A stretch of 64,000 nt of DNA from Prevotella sp. (GCA_016285075.1 JAEEQB010000001.1:62001-126000), one strand, 5' to 3'. Positions 7,740 through 17,398 are shown, counted from the first letter of the stretch. A program made the numbers and translations. Notes: generated from the sequence alone by a model not told the origin.

Positions 7740-9584
7740 ATGTGCGGAATAGTAGGGTATATAGGCACGAAAGAGGCCTATCCAATTCTGATTAAAGGCC
7801 TGCGTCGGCTGGAATATCGTGGCTACGATAGTGCTGGCGTGGCACTTATCAATGGTGACGGAGACTTGAATGTGTACAAGTCGAAAGGTAAGGTGGACAA
7901 CCTTTGCGAGTATTGCAGCGACAAGAACGTGAGTGGAACGGTGGGTATAGCCCACACCCGGTGGGCCACGCATGGCGAGCCCTCGTCGAGGAATGCCCAT
8001 CCCCACTACTCAGAGAGTCGCAATCTTGCCATCATCCATAACGGTATTATTGAGAACTATGCCGACCTGAAGGAGAAACTGAAGGAGAAAGGTGTGAACT
8101 TTGTGAGCGACACAGACACGGAAGTGCTGGTGCAGCTGATAGAATATGTGATGGTCAAGAAGCAGCTTGATCTGCTGACGGCTGTTCAGGTGGCACTCTA
8201 TCAGGTGATTGGTGCCTACGCCATTGCCGTGCTGGACAAAAACAACCCCAACCAGATTATTGCTGCCCGCAAGCAGAGCCCGTTGGTGGTGGGCATAGGC
8301 AAGGATGAGTTCTTCCTGGGTAGTGATGCCAGTCCCATCGTGGAGTATACGGACAAAGTGGTATACCTGGACGATGGCAACATTGCCGTGATCCGTCGTG
8401 GACAGGACCTTCACGTGGTGAGTATCCTCGGCGAGGAGCAGGAACTGACAGTAAAGACGGTAGACATAGATTTGGGTCAGATAGAGAAAGGCGGCTATCC
8501 CCATTTTATGCTGAAGGAGATATTCGAACAGCCTGAGTGCCTGACAAACTGCATGAGAGGCAGGGTGAACGTCGAGGCAGACCACGTGACGCTCTCGGCG
8601 TTGATAGACTATCGCCGGCAGCTGATGGATGCAAAGCGCGTGGTGATTGTGGCCTGCGGAACAAGTTGGCATGCCGGACTCATCGGCAAGCAGATCATCG
8701 AGAATCTTTGTAGGATACCCGTGGAGGTGGAATACGCCTCAGAGTTCCGTTACAGAAACCCCGTTGTGGGCAAAGGTGACGTGGTGATTGCCATCAGTCA
8801 GAGTGGAGAGACTGCCGACACCCTGGCTGCTGTACAGCTTGCCAAGGAGAAGGGCGCTTTCATCTATGGTGTCTGTAATGCCATAGGCAGCAGCATAGCA
8901 CGTGCCACAGATACGGGTACCTATATCCATGTGGGGCCGGAGATTGGCGTGGCCTCGACAAAGGCATTTACCGGACAGGTGACCGTGCTCACCATGATAG
9001 CCCTGGCTATGGGCGAGGCAAAGGGAACTATTGATCGCAATGAATACCTGAAGATTGTAAAAGGGCTGAGCGAGATACCCGTGAAGATACGTGAGGTGTT
9101 ACAGACTAACGAGAAGGTAAAAGACCTCGCGCGTACCTTTACTTATGCACATAACTTCCTTTACCTGGGCCGTGGCTATTCCTATCCGGTGGCTTTGGAA
9201 GGGGCTTTGAAGCTGAAGGAGATTTCCTATATCCATGCGGAAGGTTATCCTGCAGCCGAGATGAAACATGGTCCCATCGCCTTGATCGACTCAGACATGC
9301 CAGTGGTGGTGATAGCCACGCATAATGCCATGTACGAGAAAGTGCTCTCGAACATCCAAGAGATCAAGGCTCGTCAGGGTAGGGTGATAGCACTTGTATC
9401 GAAAGGCGATGACACCATAGCCAAGATAGCCGACGAGGTGATAGAACTGCCCGACGTTCAGGAGTGCCTTGAACCGCTGGTGGCAACCATACCGTTGCAG
9501 CTGCTGGCCTATCATGTGGCAGTCTGTAAAGGAAAGAACGTTGACCAGCCGAGAAACCTTGCCAAGAGCGTCACCGTGGAATAG
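7740..9584 (+). CDS. glmS: Glutamine--fructose-6-phosphate aminotransferase (isomerizing)
   Basis: GlmS makes glucosamine-6-phosphate from fructose-6-phosphate and glutamine, the first committed step to peptidoglycan and LPS amino sugars, in the cytoplasm. The 614 residues have the standard layout. A class II glutaminase domain carries the catalytic Cys right after the initiator Met (MCGIVGYIG) and the RGYDSAG and TRWATHGEP motifs. Two SIS isomerase domains follow (ACGTSWHAG and SQSGETADT; then YLGRGYSYPVALEGALKLKE). The C-terminus is PRNLAKSVTVE, the conserved end. The start is fixed because Cys must be residue 2. The gene seems monocistronic, followed by a kinase gene with its own promoter. 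Confidence 0.98.
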   Translation: MCGIVGYIGTKEAYPILIKGLRRLEYRGYDSAGVALINGDGDLNVYKSKGKVDNLCEYCSDKNVSGTVGIAHTRWATHGEPSSRNAHPHYSESRNLAIIHNGIIENYADLKEKLKEKGVNFVSDTDTEVLVQLIEYVMVKKQLDLLTAVQVALYQVIGAYAIAVLDKNNPNQIIAARKQSPLVVGIGKDEFFLGSDASPIVEYTDKVVYLDDGNIAVIRRGQDLHVVSILGEEQELTVKTVDIDLGQIEKGGYPHFMLKEIFEQPECLTNCMRGRVNVEADHVTLSALIDYRRQLMDAKRVVIVACGTSWHAGLIGKQIIENLCRIPVEVEYASEFRYRNPVVGKGDVVIAISQSGETADTLAAVQLAKEKGAFIYGVCNAIGSSIARATDTGTYIHVGPEIGVASTKAFTGQVTVLTMIALAMGEAKGTIDRNEYLKIVKGLSEIPVKIREVLQTNEKVKDLARTFTYAHNFLYLGRGYSYPVALEGALKLKEISYIHAEGYPAAEMKHGPIALIDSDMPVVVIATHNAMYEKVLSNIQEIKARQGRVIALVSKGDDTIAKIADEVIELPDVQECLEPLVATIPLQLLAYHVAVCKGKNVDQPRNLAKSVTVE

Positions 9585-9695
9585 AGCAACGCTCTCAGGG
9601 AAGAAAGGATATATCGAATTGTTAAAGAGAATAAGACAATTAGGGAGTAAAACAGGGGCAGAAAACCCACATTGTTGCTTTTTTCTTAAGAAATA

Positions 9696-9727
9696 TTTGG
9701 ATATTTGAAAGGAATGTGGTATATTTG
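9696..9727 (+). promoter_or_regulatory. Promoter of the hybrid kinase gene
   Basis: TTTG (9696-9699) and TATATTTG (9720-9727) with 20 bases between them fit the Bacteroidetes consensus. The start codon is 29 bases downstream. Confidence 0.75.
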
Positions 9728-9756
9728 CACCTTGAAACTAAAAGCTGTCAACTTGA

Positions 9757-10902
9757 ATGGATGCTGATAATAATAGTTTAGAGTCACAAATTAACCGCAG
9801 TGACTACAAGATTCTGATTGTAGATGATGTAGTTAGTAATGTGCTTCTCCTGAAAATTCTCCTGACAAATGAGAAGTTCCAGGTCTGTACGGCAAATTGT
9901 GGCAATATGTGCATAGAGCAAGCCCGTGCCGAGAAACCAGACTTGATATTGTTGGATGTCATGATGCCGGATATCAGCGGCTTTGATACGGCAGTCATCA
10001 TGAAGAAGGATCCGGAACTGAAAGAAATTCCTATCATTTTCCTGACTGCCCTCAACAATCCGAGCGACCTGGTGAAGGGTTTCCAGGTTGGAGCCAATGA
10101 CTTCCTGACCAAGCCATTCAACAAGGAGGAACTTGTGGTACGTGTGATGCACCAGATAGCCCTTGTGGCTGCCAAGCGTACGATTGAAAAGCAGAACAAG
10201 GAGCTGATAGCCACCATAGGAAACCGAGACAAGATGTACTCCGTGATTGCTCACGACCTGCGTTCGCCAATGGCAAGCATCCGTATGGTGTTGAACCTGG
10301 TGGTTTCTTCCTGCTCTCCTGAAACTATAGGACCGGAGTTGTTCGAATTGCTTGACAAGGCCAACCGTGAGTCAGAGGATGTACACGACCTGCTGGACAA
10401 CCTCCTGAAATGGACGAAGAGCCAGACCGGCCGACTGAACGTGGTGACGCAGGATCTTGACCTGAACGACATCATACCCGGTGTGGTGGATATCTTCGAG
10501 ATGATTGCTGCCACGAAGAACATCAAGCTTGAAATGCATGCGAGCGAAACACCCTTGATTGTCAGGGCCGACAATGACATGCTGAAAACTGTGGTGAGGA
10601 ACTTCATGTCGAATGCTATCAAGTTCTCACCCGAGAACTCCAGCATTGATATTTTCATGAAGCCCGAGGGTGACTTTGCCAAGATTTCTGTTCGTGACCA
10701 TGGTGTGGGTATTGCTTCCGACCGTATTGGCAGTATCTTCCATAAAGGAGAGACCACATGGGGTACAGGCGGAGAGGAGGGCTCAGGTCTCGGGCTCCAG
10801 CTCTGTCAGGACTTTGCCATCAAGAACGGAGGTGATGTCATGGTGGAGTCCGTGGAAGGTGAGGGTTCCACCTTCAGCGTACTTGTTCCCCTGAAGAAAT
10901 AG
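9757..10902 (+). CDS. Hybrid two-component protein: receiver domain followed by histidine kinase
   Basis: The order is receiver first, kinase second, with no membrane segment, so this is a cytoplasmic signalling protein. The REC domain (about 15-135) has the acidic pair DD at 23-24, phospho-acceptor Asp67 (LLDVMMP), the Thr of FLTALN and the Lys of TKPF. A short helix leads to a HisKA dimerisation domain with phospho-acceptor His166 (VIAHDLRSPMAS), then a HATPase_c domain with N-box (NFMSNAIKFSP), G1 (DHGVGI) and G2 (GSGLGLQL). Phosphorylation of the N-terminal receiver by another kinase probably controls the output kinase. No cognate partner lies beside it; the LytTR system is convergent, 15 bases away. 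Confidence 0.93.
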   Translation: MDADNNSLESQINRSDYKILIVDDVVSNVLLLKILLTNEKFQVCTANCGNMCIEQARAEKPDLILLDVMMPDISGFDTAVIMKKDPELKEIPIIFLTALNNPSDLVKGFQVGANDFLTKPFNKEELVVRVMHQIALVAAKRTIEKQNKELIATIGNRDKMYSVIAHDLRSPMASIRMVLNLVVSSCSPETIGPELFELLDKANRESEDVHDLLDNLLKWTKSQTGRLNVVTQDLDLNDIIPGVVDIFEMIAATKNIKLEMHASETPLIVRADNDMLKTVVRNFMSNAIKFSPENSSIDIFMKPEGDFAKISVRDHGVGIASDRIGSIFHKGETTWGTGGEEGSGLGLQLCQDFAIKNGGDVMVESVEGEGSTFSVLVPLKK

Positions 10903-10917
10903 CGATACAGGAAAACC

Positions 10918-11628
10918 TTATACCAATGTATGGGCATCGAGGTATTGCTGTACTGACTGCTTATAGTTATCGGAAATAGGCAGGAATTCATCTCCAAAGA
11001 CAATCCGGAAACGGTCTATGCTACGCACTTCTGTCATGTGAACGATATAACTGCGGTGAATTCGCAGAAACTCTGGCTGGGGGAGAGTCTCCTCCAGTTT
11101 TTTCATGCTCAGAAGTGACATGATGCGCTCGCCGCTCTTCAGGAAGATACGGATATAGTCCTTCAGCCCCTCCACATAGAGTATGTCGTCAAGCATAATG
11201 CGGACAAGTTTGTATTCGCTTTTGACATACATGAAGCGGTCGCGGGCATAAGTTTCCTGACGTGACAGGGATTCGTAATATTCCAGAACCTTGTTTGTTG
11301 AGCTTACGAAGTCTTGATAGCTGATAGGTTTGAGCAGGTAGTCAATCGCATTGACCTTATAACCCTCAATGGCATATTGAGAGAAGGCTGTTGTAAAGAT
11401 AATCTTGGTATACTTCGGCAGTATCTTGGCAAGCTCAATACCAGAGAGTTCGGGCATCTGTATGTCAAGGAAGAGCAGTTGGACTGGTTCCTCCCTCAAA
11501 TCCTTCATGGCCGTGATGGCATTATGGTAGGTACCCCTTAGTTCCAGGAAGGGCGTTTTTCTTGCATAGCTTTCTAACAGTCCGGCGGCAAGGGGTTCGT
11601 CGTCGATGATAGCACAGGTAATGGTCAT
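10918..11628 (-). CDS. LytTR-family response regulator
   Basis: The protein has 236 residues: a receiver domain (1-120) with acidic residues at 9-10, phospho-acceptor Asp55 (LLFLDIQMPELSG) and KPI at the end, then a LytTR DNA-binding domain (about 135-235: DRFMYVKSEYKLVRIMLDDILYVEGLKDYIRI...FLRIHRSYIVH). Such regulators bind direct repeats upstream of target genes. It is the last gene of the minus-strand tolC-macA-macB-kinase-regulator series and follows its LytS-type kinase with a 26-base gap. The likely target is the efflux operon that contains it, which would give feedback, but that is inference. Confidence 0.94.
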   Translation of the reverse strand: MTITCAIIDDEPLAAGLLESYARKTPFLELRGTYHNAITAMKDLREEPVQLLFLDIQMPELSGIELAKILPKYTKIIFTTAFSQYAIEGYKVNAIDYLLKPISYQDFVSSTNKVLEYYESLSRQETYARDRFMYVKSEYKLVRIMLDDILYVEGLKDYIRIFLKSGERIMSLLSMKKLEETLPQPEFLRIHRSYIVHMTEVRSIDRFRIVFGDEFLPISDNYKQSVQQYLDAHTLV

Positions 11629-11654
11629 GGGTGTTGATGTTTGGGTGTTGGTTG

Positions 11655-12734
11655 TCAGTTGGCAGTAGATGAGGCGATGGTGATGACGGATCTGTATGTT
11701 TGTCCGTTTTCACTAACGCCTTTTGTCCATGTGTAGCGTTCAGGATAGGCCAGGTCCAGCCTTCGTTGTACCTGGCTGAGGCCGATGCCGTGTCCGCTAT
11801 TGTCTTCAGAGGTTTTAGGATGGTTGGAGTTCTCTATATCGCAGCATATCTGTTGATTGTCTGCCAGAATGGTAATGTGGATGAAGCTGGGCTCTGTTGG
11901 GCTGACACCATGTTTGAATGCATTTTCAACCAGAGAGATGAAAATGAGGGGAGCTATCTGGATGTTTTTTCCCAGTGAGACGTCTTCGAATGCCGCCGTA
12001 TCCGACTTCAGGTAATGGGTCTCGAATTTCACGTCAACGTTCGGGGATAGTCGGATTTTCATCAGCTTGACGTAGTTCTCCAAGAATTCCACTTCTTCTG
12101 CCAAGGGTACTGAAGGCTGCTGATAATCGTAAAGCGCATGACGTAGGAGGTGTGACAGTTGCTGGATGGCTTCTTGAGCCCTTTGGCTGTCAATAGCAGT
12201 CAGGGCGTAGATGTTGTTGAGCGTGTTGAGCAGGAAGTGCGGATTGATTTGTGAACGAAGGTTCTTCAGTTCTGCTTCTGCCTGTGCTGCCTCAGCAGTT
12301 AACCTTGCCTCCTCGGCGTGCTGCCAGCGTGCTGCCAGTCGCATGGCTGTTGCAACGGTGGCGGCAACGGAGAGGTTGAAGGTGTTGCGGAGGATAAAGA
12401 GAAGGCGCTGGACCAGCAAACGCTCACGTGGAATGCCGCTGTTTTCGAAAAGATCATGGGTGAAGGCATTCCAATAGTGCAAGGCAATACCCAGCGAAAC
12501 AACCATCATAATGTTCACCCCCCAGAACAGTTGCTTGCGCCCTTTCATGTAGTAGTGAGGCGCGAGCCAGAGATAGTTAATATAGAACACTGTCATGAGA
12601 AGCAACGGCGATGCGCACAGCATGAGATACTGCATGGGAATGACACTGTTGCCGCGATTGAAATAGGTCAGCGGCGACAAGAACAGTACCGTCCAGATGG
12701 CGACGTACAGCAGTATTGGAGTCTTCTTGCTCAT
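11655..12734 (-). CDS. LytS/YehU-type sensor histidine kinase
   Basis: An integral membrane kinase of 359 residues. Four hydrophobic segments lie in the first 140 residues (about 7-25, 35-55, 70-90, 110-130). A coiled coil rich in Ala/Glu/Arg follows (about 135-160), then a His_kinase domain with phospho-acceptor His166 in SQINPHFLLNTLNNIYAL, and a HATPase domain with VENAFKHG and GHGIGLSQVQRRL. This architecture pairs with LytTR regulators in Bacteroidetes. It sits between the ABC permease gene and the regulator gene in the efflux operon, so it may sense the exported compound or envelope stress. Confidence 0.93.
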   Translation of the reverse strand: MSKKTPILLYVAIWTVLFLSPLTYFNRGNSVIPMQYLMLCASPLLLMTVFYINYLWLAPHYYMKGRKQLFWGVNIMMVVSLGIALHYWNAFTHDLFENSGIPRERLLVQRLLFILRNTFNLSVAATVATAMRLAARWQHAEEARLTAEAAQAEAELKNLRSQINPHFLLNTLNNIYALTAIDSQRAQEAIQQLSHLLRHALYDYQQPSVPLAEEVEFLENYVKLMKIRLSPNVDVKFETHYLKSDTAAFEDVSLGKNIQIAPLIFISLVENAFKHGVSPTEPSFIHITILADNQQICCDIENSNHPKTSEDNSGHGIGLSQVQRRLDLAYPERYTWTKGVSENGQTYRSVITIASSTAN

Positions 12735-12753
12735 TCAGCTTCCTGAGCTTTGG

Positions 12754-13971
12754 TTATTCATGCCTGATGGCTTCTATGGGGTCCATGTTGGCAGCTTTCT
12801 GTGCAGGGATATATCCAAAGAGTACGCCGATGCATACGCAGACGAGGAACGACACGTAGATGCTCCAAGCTGGTACGCTTGATGGCATACCGAAATTCGA
12901 AACAAAGGTGCTGGCTCCTATTCCTACGAGAACGCCAATGAGTCCTCCCGTTACCGATATGAGCACCGACTCGATGAGGAACTGGAGGGAGATGACAGGT
13001 CCCGTGGCTCCTACTGCCATACGGAGGCCAATCTCCTTGGTGCGCTCCGTGACGGATACGAGCATGATGTTCATGATGCCGATTCCTGCAACGAGCAAGG
13101 AGAATGCTGCAGCCACCACGAGGATGATGGTTACGGTATCCATGGTCGACGACATGGTTTCCATCATCTCTGCCTGCGAACGGATTGTAAAGTCGTCAAC
13201 GGCATCATCCTTCAGTTTGTGGTTGCTGCGAAGCATCTGTGTCAGTTCCTCAATGGCAGCATCGGAGAGCTCTTCTGTGATGGCGGAGCAGACGATGCTC
13301 GAGAAGTATGTCTGTGCGGCAATACGCTTCATCACGGTAGAGTAGGGGGCAATGATGACATTGTCCTGATCCATACCCCACGAATTGTATCCTTTTGACT
13401 TCAGCACGCCAATGATGCGCATGGGGATAGACTTGAAACGGATGGTCTTGCCGATGGGATCTGTATTCTCGCCAAAGAGTTCCTTGACAACCGTGGCTCC
13501 CACAACACAAACCTTGGCAGCCTTTCTGATGTCCTCCTCGGTGAAACACTCCCCTTCCTCAACAGGCCATTGTTTGATGTCCAAATAGTCGGTGGATTCA
13601 CCATACATAGAGGAGGTGGTGTTATTGTTCCCGTAGATGGCCTGTCCGCTGGCAGTAACTTCTGGCGATACCTTTGTCACGAATTTTTTTTCACGCATGA
13701 TGCGCTCGTAGTCAGCCATCTTCAGGGTTTGCATGGCAGAGGGGTCCTGTCTGACGCCTCCTCGCATGTCGGCTCCCGGACGGATGGTCAGCAGGTTGGT
13801 ACCCATGGTGGACAACTCGGCTCGGATGCTCTCCTTGGAGCCTTGTCCGATGGCCATCATGATAATCACCGCCGCCACACCGATGATGATGCCCAGCATG
13901 GAGAGGAATGAGCGCATCTTGTTGTTGGCTACGGCCTTTATGCTTACTTTGAAAAGGTTCAGTATATTCAT
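12754..13971 (-). CDS. MacB-type ABC transporter permease
   Basis: This is the permease of a tripartite MacAB-TolC-like exporter, 405 residues. A first transmembrane helix (about 20-42: SFLSMLGIIIGVAAVIIMMAIG) is followed by a large periplasmic MacB_PCD domain (about 45-270). A C-terminal FtsX domain has three helices (VTIILVVAAAFSLLVAGIGIMNIMLVSVTERTKEIGLRMAVGA). In E. coli MacB the ATPase and permease are fused; here they are separate, with the ATPase gene 20 bases upstream. The TERTKEIGLRMAVGA coupling motif is intact. Confidence 0.93.
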   Translation of the reverse strand: MNILNLFKVSIKAVANNKMRSFLSMLGIIIGVAAVIIMMAIGQGSKESIRAELSTMGTNLLTIRPGADMRGGVRQDPSAMQTLKMADYERIMREKKFVTKVSPEVTASGQAIYGNNNTTSSMYGESTDYLDIKQWPVEEGECFTEEDIRKAAKVCVVGATVVKELFGENTDPIGKTIRFKSIPMRIIGVLKSKGYNSWGMDQDNVIIAPYSTVMKRIAAQTYFSSIVCSAITEELSDAAIEELTQMLRSNHKLKDDAVDDFTIRSQAEMMETMSSTMDTVTIILVVAAAFSLLVAGIGIMNIMLVSVTERTKEIGLRMAVGATGPVISLQFLIESVLISVTGGLIGVLVGIGASTFVSNFGMPSSVPAWSIYVSFLVCVCIGVLFGYIPAQKAANMDPIEAIRHE

Positions 13972-13991
13972 CTTGTCAATGGTATAATCAA

Positions 13992-14750
13992 TCAGTCATC
14001 CTGCACTACCGGCAATTTGGCCAGGGCCTCGGCTGCTGACTTGATGTTGGTGTTGATGGTGTCTTCTCGTATCTTTCCGTCACGCAGGTTGATATTGCGG
14101 CTGGAGTATTCGGCAATTTCTGGATTGTGGGTCACGAAGATGATGGTGTGTCCTTGCCTGTAGAGTTCCTGGAATAGTACCAGCATCTCGAACGATGTGC
14201 GTGTGTCCAGGTTACCTGTAGCCTCGTCGGCCAATAGCACGGCTGGGTCGTTCACCAATGCCCTAGCGATAGCCACTCGTTGCATCTGTCCACCCGACAT
14301 CTGGTTGGACTTATGCTCCAGACGGTCACCCAGTCCCACAGCCTTCAGTGCATTAATGGCTTTCTCACGTCGTTCTGCAGCACTGTAATTCGAATTGTAC
14401 ATGAGAGGTAGTTCCACATTCTCAATGGCTGTAGTCTTCGGCAGGAGGTTGTATGTCTGGAAGACGAACCCTATCTTGCGGTTGCGCAGATGGGCACGTT
14501 GCGTCTTTGACATGGTTCGCACGGCTATGCCGTCCAAGAAATATTCTCCGCTGGTTGGTGTGTCAAGGCAGCCCAACTGATTGAGCAGTGTTGACTTGCC
14601 AGAGCCTGAGGTGCCTTGAATAGTGACAAACTCGCCCTCGTAGATCTTGAACGACACGCCACGTAGAGCCTTTACTGTCTCGTTGCCTACTTGGAAGTAT
14701 CGTTTCACATTCTGTAGCTCTATGACTACTTTTCTGTTGTCTTCAGCCAT
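13992..14750 (-). CDS. MacB/LolD-type ABC transporter ATP-binding protein
   Basis: A stand-alone nucleotide-binding domain of 252 residues. Walker A is GTSGSGKST (about residue 44-52), the Q-loop FQTYNLLP, the signature MSGGQMQRVAIARAL, Walker B VLLADEATGNLD and the H-loop FVTHNPE. The LNQLGCLDTPTSGEY segment is characteristic of the MacB/LolD subgroup that powers mechanotransmission rather than classical import. It lies between the adaptor (6 bases away) and permease genes, so the three clearly form one transporter. Confidence 0.95.
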   Translation of the reverse strand: MAEDNRKVVIELQNVKRYFQVGNETVKALRGVSFKIYEGEFVTIQGTSGSGKSTLLNQLGCLDTPTSGEYFLDGIAVRTMSKTQRAHLRNRKIGFVFQTYNLLPKTTAIENVELPLMYNSNYSAAERREKAINALKAVGLGDRLEHKSNQMSGGQMQRVAIARALVNDPAVLLADEATGNLDTRTSFEMLVLFQELYRQGHTIIFVTHNPEIAEYSSRNINLRDGKIREDTINTNIKSAAEALAKLPVVQDD

Positions 14751-14756
14751 ACCTTA

Positions 14757-15965
14757 TTATCTTCTTGGGGCTTGCCCGCCATTAGTGTTTTGGCTCTGTC
14801 CTCTGTTGTTTCCACGTGGACGAGGCATGAAGGGGTTGGTGGCCTGCTCTTGTGCCGGAGCCTCGGGGCTGCTGATGCTGAAATCTGACAGAACCTCGGT
14901 TCCTGCGCCTATACCACTTACAATTTCGGTCAGCACGCCGTTGGTTGTACCTATTTCTACCTTGTGGGCTTTGAATGTCTGGCCTTCCAGCGTCCACAGC
15001 TTGTGAGGAGCCTCTATGTCGCTGATGGTCTGTCCTTTCTGTAGCAGGGCCTCGTTGGGCATGAATCGTAGTGCCTTGGAGGGTACTGCCAGGACGCCGT
15101 TCTTCTCCAGCGTGAAGATCGTGACGTTGGCAGTCAGGCCTGGTTTCAGCTTCAGGTCGTTGTTCGGAGCGGAGATGACCACCTCATAGGTCACTACATT
15201 GCTCTCTGTCGTAGCCTGCTGGCGCACCTGTGTGACACGTCCCTCGAACTGGTCATCAGGGAATGCATCTACTGTAAACATTACACGCTGGCCTTCCACT
15301 ACTCCGCCGATGTCAGCCTCGTCAATGTCGGCAATGACGCGCATGTTTGTCAGGTCCTGGGCAATGGTGAACAGCTCAGGTGTGTTGAACGAGGCAGCCA
15401 CGGTCTGACCTTCCTCCACACTCTTCGACAGCACCACGCCATCAATGGGGCTGGTGATGGTGGCATATCCTAAGTTGGTCTCTGCCTTCCTTACACTCTC
15501 ACGCGAGGTGTTCACCTGTTCCTTGGCTTTCTGCCATGACAGGAGGGCGCTCTCGTATTCATCGGCACTCACCAGTCCCTTGTCGTACAGTGTCTTGTAC
15601 CTGCTATAGTTGTTTTGCTCGTAAGTGGCAGAACTCTGTGCACTTGTCAGGTTGGCGCGTGCTGTATTCAGTTCGCTGATGAGGTTGGTCTTGTCCAGCT
15701 CGGCAATGACCTGGCCTTTCTTTACTACGGAGTTATAGTCCACGTAGAGCTTTGATACGATGCCGCTGACCTGTGTACCTACGGTGACGCTGGTTACAGG
15801 TTCAATGGTTCCCGTTGCGGTAATGGTGGTATGGATGTCCGTCGTCTCCACCTTGGTTGTCTCGAACTCCACTTTCTCTTCTTTCTTTCCGCCTGACAAC
15901 AGCAGATAGACAATGATGGCCAAGGCCACGATGCCAATGGCAATCCAAATTTTCTTGTTCTTCAT
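14757..15965 (-). CDS. MacA-type periplasmic adaptor (membrane fusion) protein
   Basis: The adaptor links the inner-membrane ABC pair to the TolC channel. Of 402 residues, about 5-25 are an N-terminal membrane anchor. Then come a lipoyl/barrel-sandwich half-motif (TGTIEPVTSVTVGTQVSG), a long alpha-hairpin (about 95-165, Ala/Gln/Ser/Lys-rich), the second lipoyl half (ITSPIDGVVLSKSVEEGQTV), a beta-barrel (VIADIDEADIGGVVEGQ) and a membrane-proximal domain. The Pro/Gln/Asn/Gly-rich C-terminus (NPFMPRPRGNNRGQSQNTNG) is low complexity. It is transcribed between the tolC-like gene and the ATPase gene. Confidence 0.94.
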   Translation of the reverse strand: MKNKKIWIAIGIVALAIIVYLLLSGGKKEEKVEFETTKVETTDIHTTITATGTIEPVTSVTVGTQVSGIVSKLYVDYNSVVKKGQVIAELDKTNLISELNTARANLTSAQSSATYEQNNYSRYKTLYDKGLVSADEYESALLSWQKAKEQVNTSRESVRKAETNLGYATITSPIDGVVLSKSVEEGQTVAASFNTPELFTIAQDLTNMRVIADIDEADIGGVVEGQRVMFTVDAFPDDQFEGRVTQVRQQATTESNVVTYEVVISAPNNDLKLKPGLTANVTIFTLEKNGVLAVPSKALRFMPNEALLQKGQTISDIEAPHKLWTLEGQTFKAHKVEIGTTNGVLTEIVSGIGAGTEVLSDFSISSPEAPAQEQATNPFMPRPRGNNRGQSQNTNGGQAPRR

Positions 15966-15987
15966 ATCTTTCTTGTTTTTCTGTTTC

Positions 15988-17358
15988 TCATTTCTTACTT
16001 AGTAAAGCTCCGGCATAGAATCGAAGCATCTGTATGTTCAGGATGGCCATGTATTTCGACTGAAGGCCGTTCTGCTGAGCCGAAAGCAGGCGGTCTTTGC
16101 CCGTCATCAGCTCTACGATGTTCTTCAGTCCCAGCTGGAATTGCTCTTGCAGCAGGTTGTAGCTCTGCTGTTCACTCTCTATGGTGGTCAATGCCGTACG
16201 GAACTTCTGCTGATTGGTCTGTGCGTCAAGCCAGTATCCCTCTATTGTCTGGTACAATTGCTTCTGTTTGTCCTGCAGGTCGAGCATGGCCTGCTCCTGC
16301 TGCAGCCTTGCTTTGGCTATGTTGGTCTTTGCCTGCCTATTGTCAAACAGCGGTATACTCATTGAAACTCCTGCAGAGGCATCGAAGTTGGACTTCATCT
16401 GTGTGCCCCATCCCAGACTTGACAGCGAGTTGGTGTTTGTTCCTATGCCACTGGTCATATTCAGACTTGGCAGCCTGCCAGCCTTGGCAATGGCGATGTT
16501 GAGTTCGCTGCTTTTGATGGCTAACCGTGAGTTCTCTATCTCCGGACGTGAGATCAAAGCCTGTTCGTAAACGTTCTGTAGGGAAGGAATCTCCCGTAGT
16601 GCCATCTCATCTGTAGTTGAGGGAATGGAAACCATAAATTCTTCTTCTCCAGTCAATTCCAAAAGCTGTTTCAACTGTAGCTTATAAGTGGCAAGCTGGC
16701 TCTTGGACTCTACTACGCTGTATTCGTCAGATGCACGTTGGGCACTAAGCTGGGCAAGGTCTGCTTTTGACATCTTGCCAACTTCCACCATTTCCTTGCC
16801 TCTTGCTTCATTCTTCTGACTGGTCTCCAGTGACTGTTCGTTCACCTTGATGGCTTCTGTCATGTAGAGTATCTGTACGTAGAGTTGTGCGATCTTCTCC
16901 TGGATAGAGTTGGCCGTTTCCTCTGTACTCAGTTCTGCCTGCTGCTCGGTGAGTTCGTTCAGCCTGATGGTGTTTGTGTTGCGGTTGCCGTTCCAGACGG
17001 TCCATGATGCATTCAGACCGTACGATCCGTTATAGTAGATCTTATCTACCTTGGCATTTACCTGTCCGTTGGTTACGGTGGTGATACCGGCATCCTGCCA
17101 TGGACGATAGCCTACACTTTGGTTTGTACTGCCGCTCAGCGAAGGTAGTAGGGCTGCCTTCGACTGTTTCACGTCCTCGGCAGCAGATTTCTTCTGTATC
17201 TGCTGCTTCTTCAGCGAGATGTTGTTCTGCATGGCATAGCTGATACAGTCCTCCAAAGTCCACTGTTTCTGTGCATGAACGGGTAGGAAGCAGAAAAGGC
17301 AGAAAGGCAGTGCCAATCCTGCCTCCCGCCATTGTTTTTTCAAAAAAAGACTCTTCAT
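15988..17358 (-). CDS. TolC-family outer membrane efflux protein
   Basis: An outer membrane channel of 456 residues with an N-terminal signal sequence (ending near VHAQKQW) and two OEP repeats (about 35-240 and 245-450). Each is built from a long helical hairpin and a beta-hairpin, with family motifs such as WTLEDCISYAMQNNISLKKQ near the start and ARLQQEQAMLDLQDKQKQ in the second half. It is the first gene of the minus-strand efflux operon, 22 bases ahead of the adaptor. The promoter -7 element is at 17391-17398. Confidence 0.93.
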   Translation of the reverse strand: MKSLFLKKQWREAGLALPFCLFCFLPVHAQKQWTLEDCISYAMQNNISLKKQQIQKKSAAEDVKQSKAALLPSLSGSTNQSVGYRPWQDAGITTVTNGQVNAKVDKIYYNGSYGLNASWTVWNGNRNTNTIRLNELTEQQAELSTEETANSIQEKIAQLYVQILYMTEAIKVNEQSLETSQKNEARGKEMVEVGKMSKADLAQLSAQRASDEYSVVESKSQLATYKLQLKQLLELTGEEEFMVSIPSTTDEMALREIPSLQNVYEQALISRPEIENSRLAIKSSELNIAIAKAGRLPSLNMTSGIGTNTNSLSSLGWGTQMKSNFDASAGVSMSIPLFDNRQAKTNIAKARLQQEQAMLDLQDKQKQLYQTIEGYWLDAQTNQQKFRTALTTIESEQQSYNLLQEQFQLGLKNIVELMTGKDRLLSAQQNGLQSKYMAILNIQMLRFYAGALLSKK

Positions 17359-17390
17359 CTGTTTTGCTGTTTGTATTTGTTTTTGTGCTG

Positions 17391-17398
17391 CAAAAGTA
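17391..17398 (-). promoter_or_regulatory. -7 element for the efflux operon
   Basis: TACTTTTG on the minus strand, 33 bases ahead of the tolC-like start codon, fits TAnnTTTG. The best -33 TTG (17423-17425) lies 24 bases away, longer than the usual 19-21, so this promoter may be weak or regulator-dependent. That would suit activation by the LytTR protein encoded in the operon. Confidence 0.5.
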
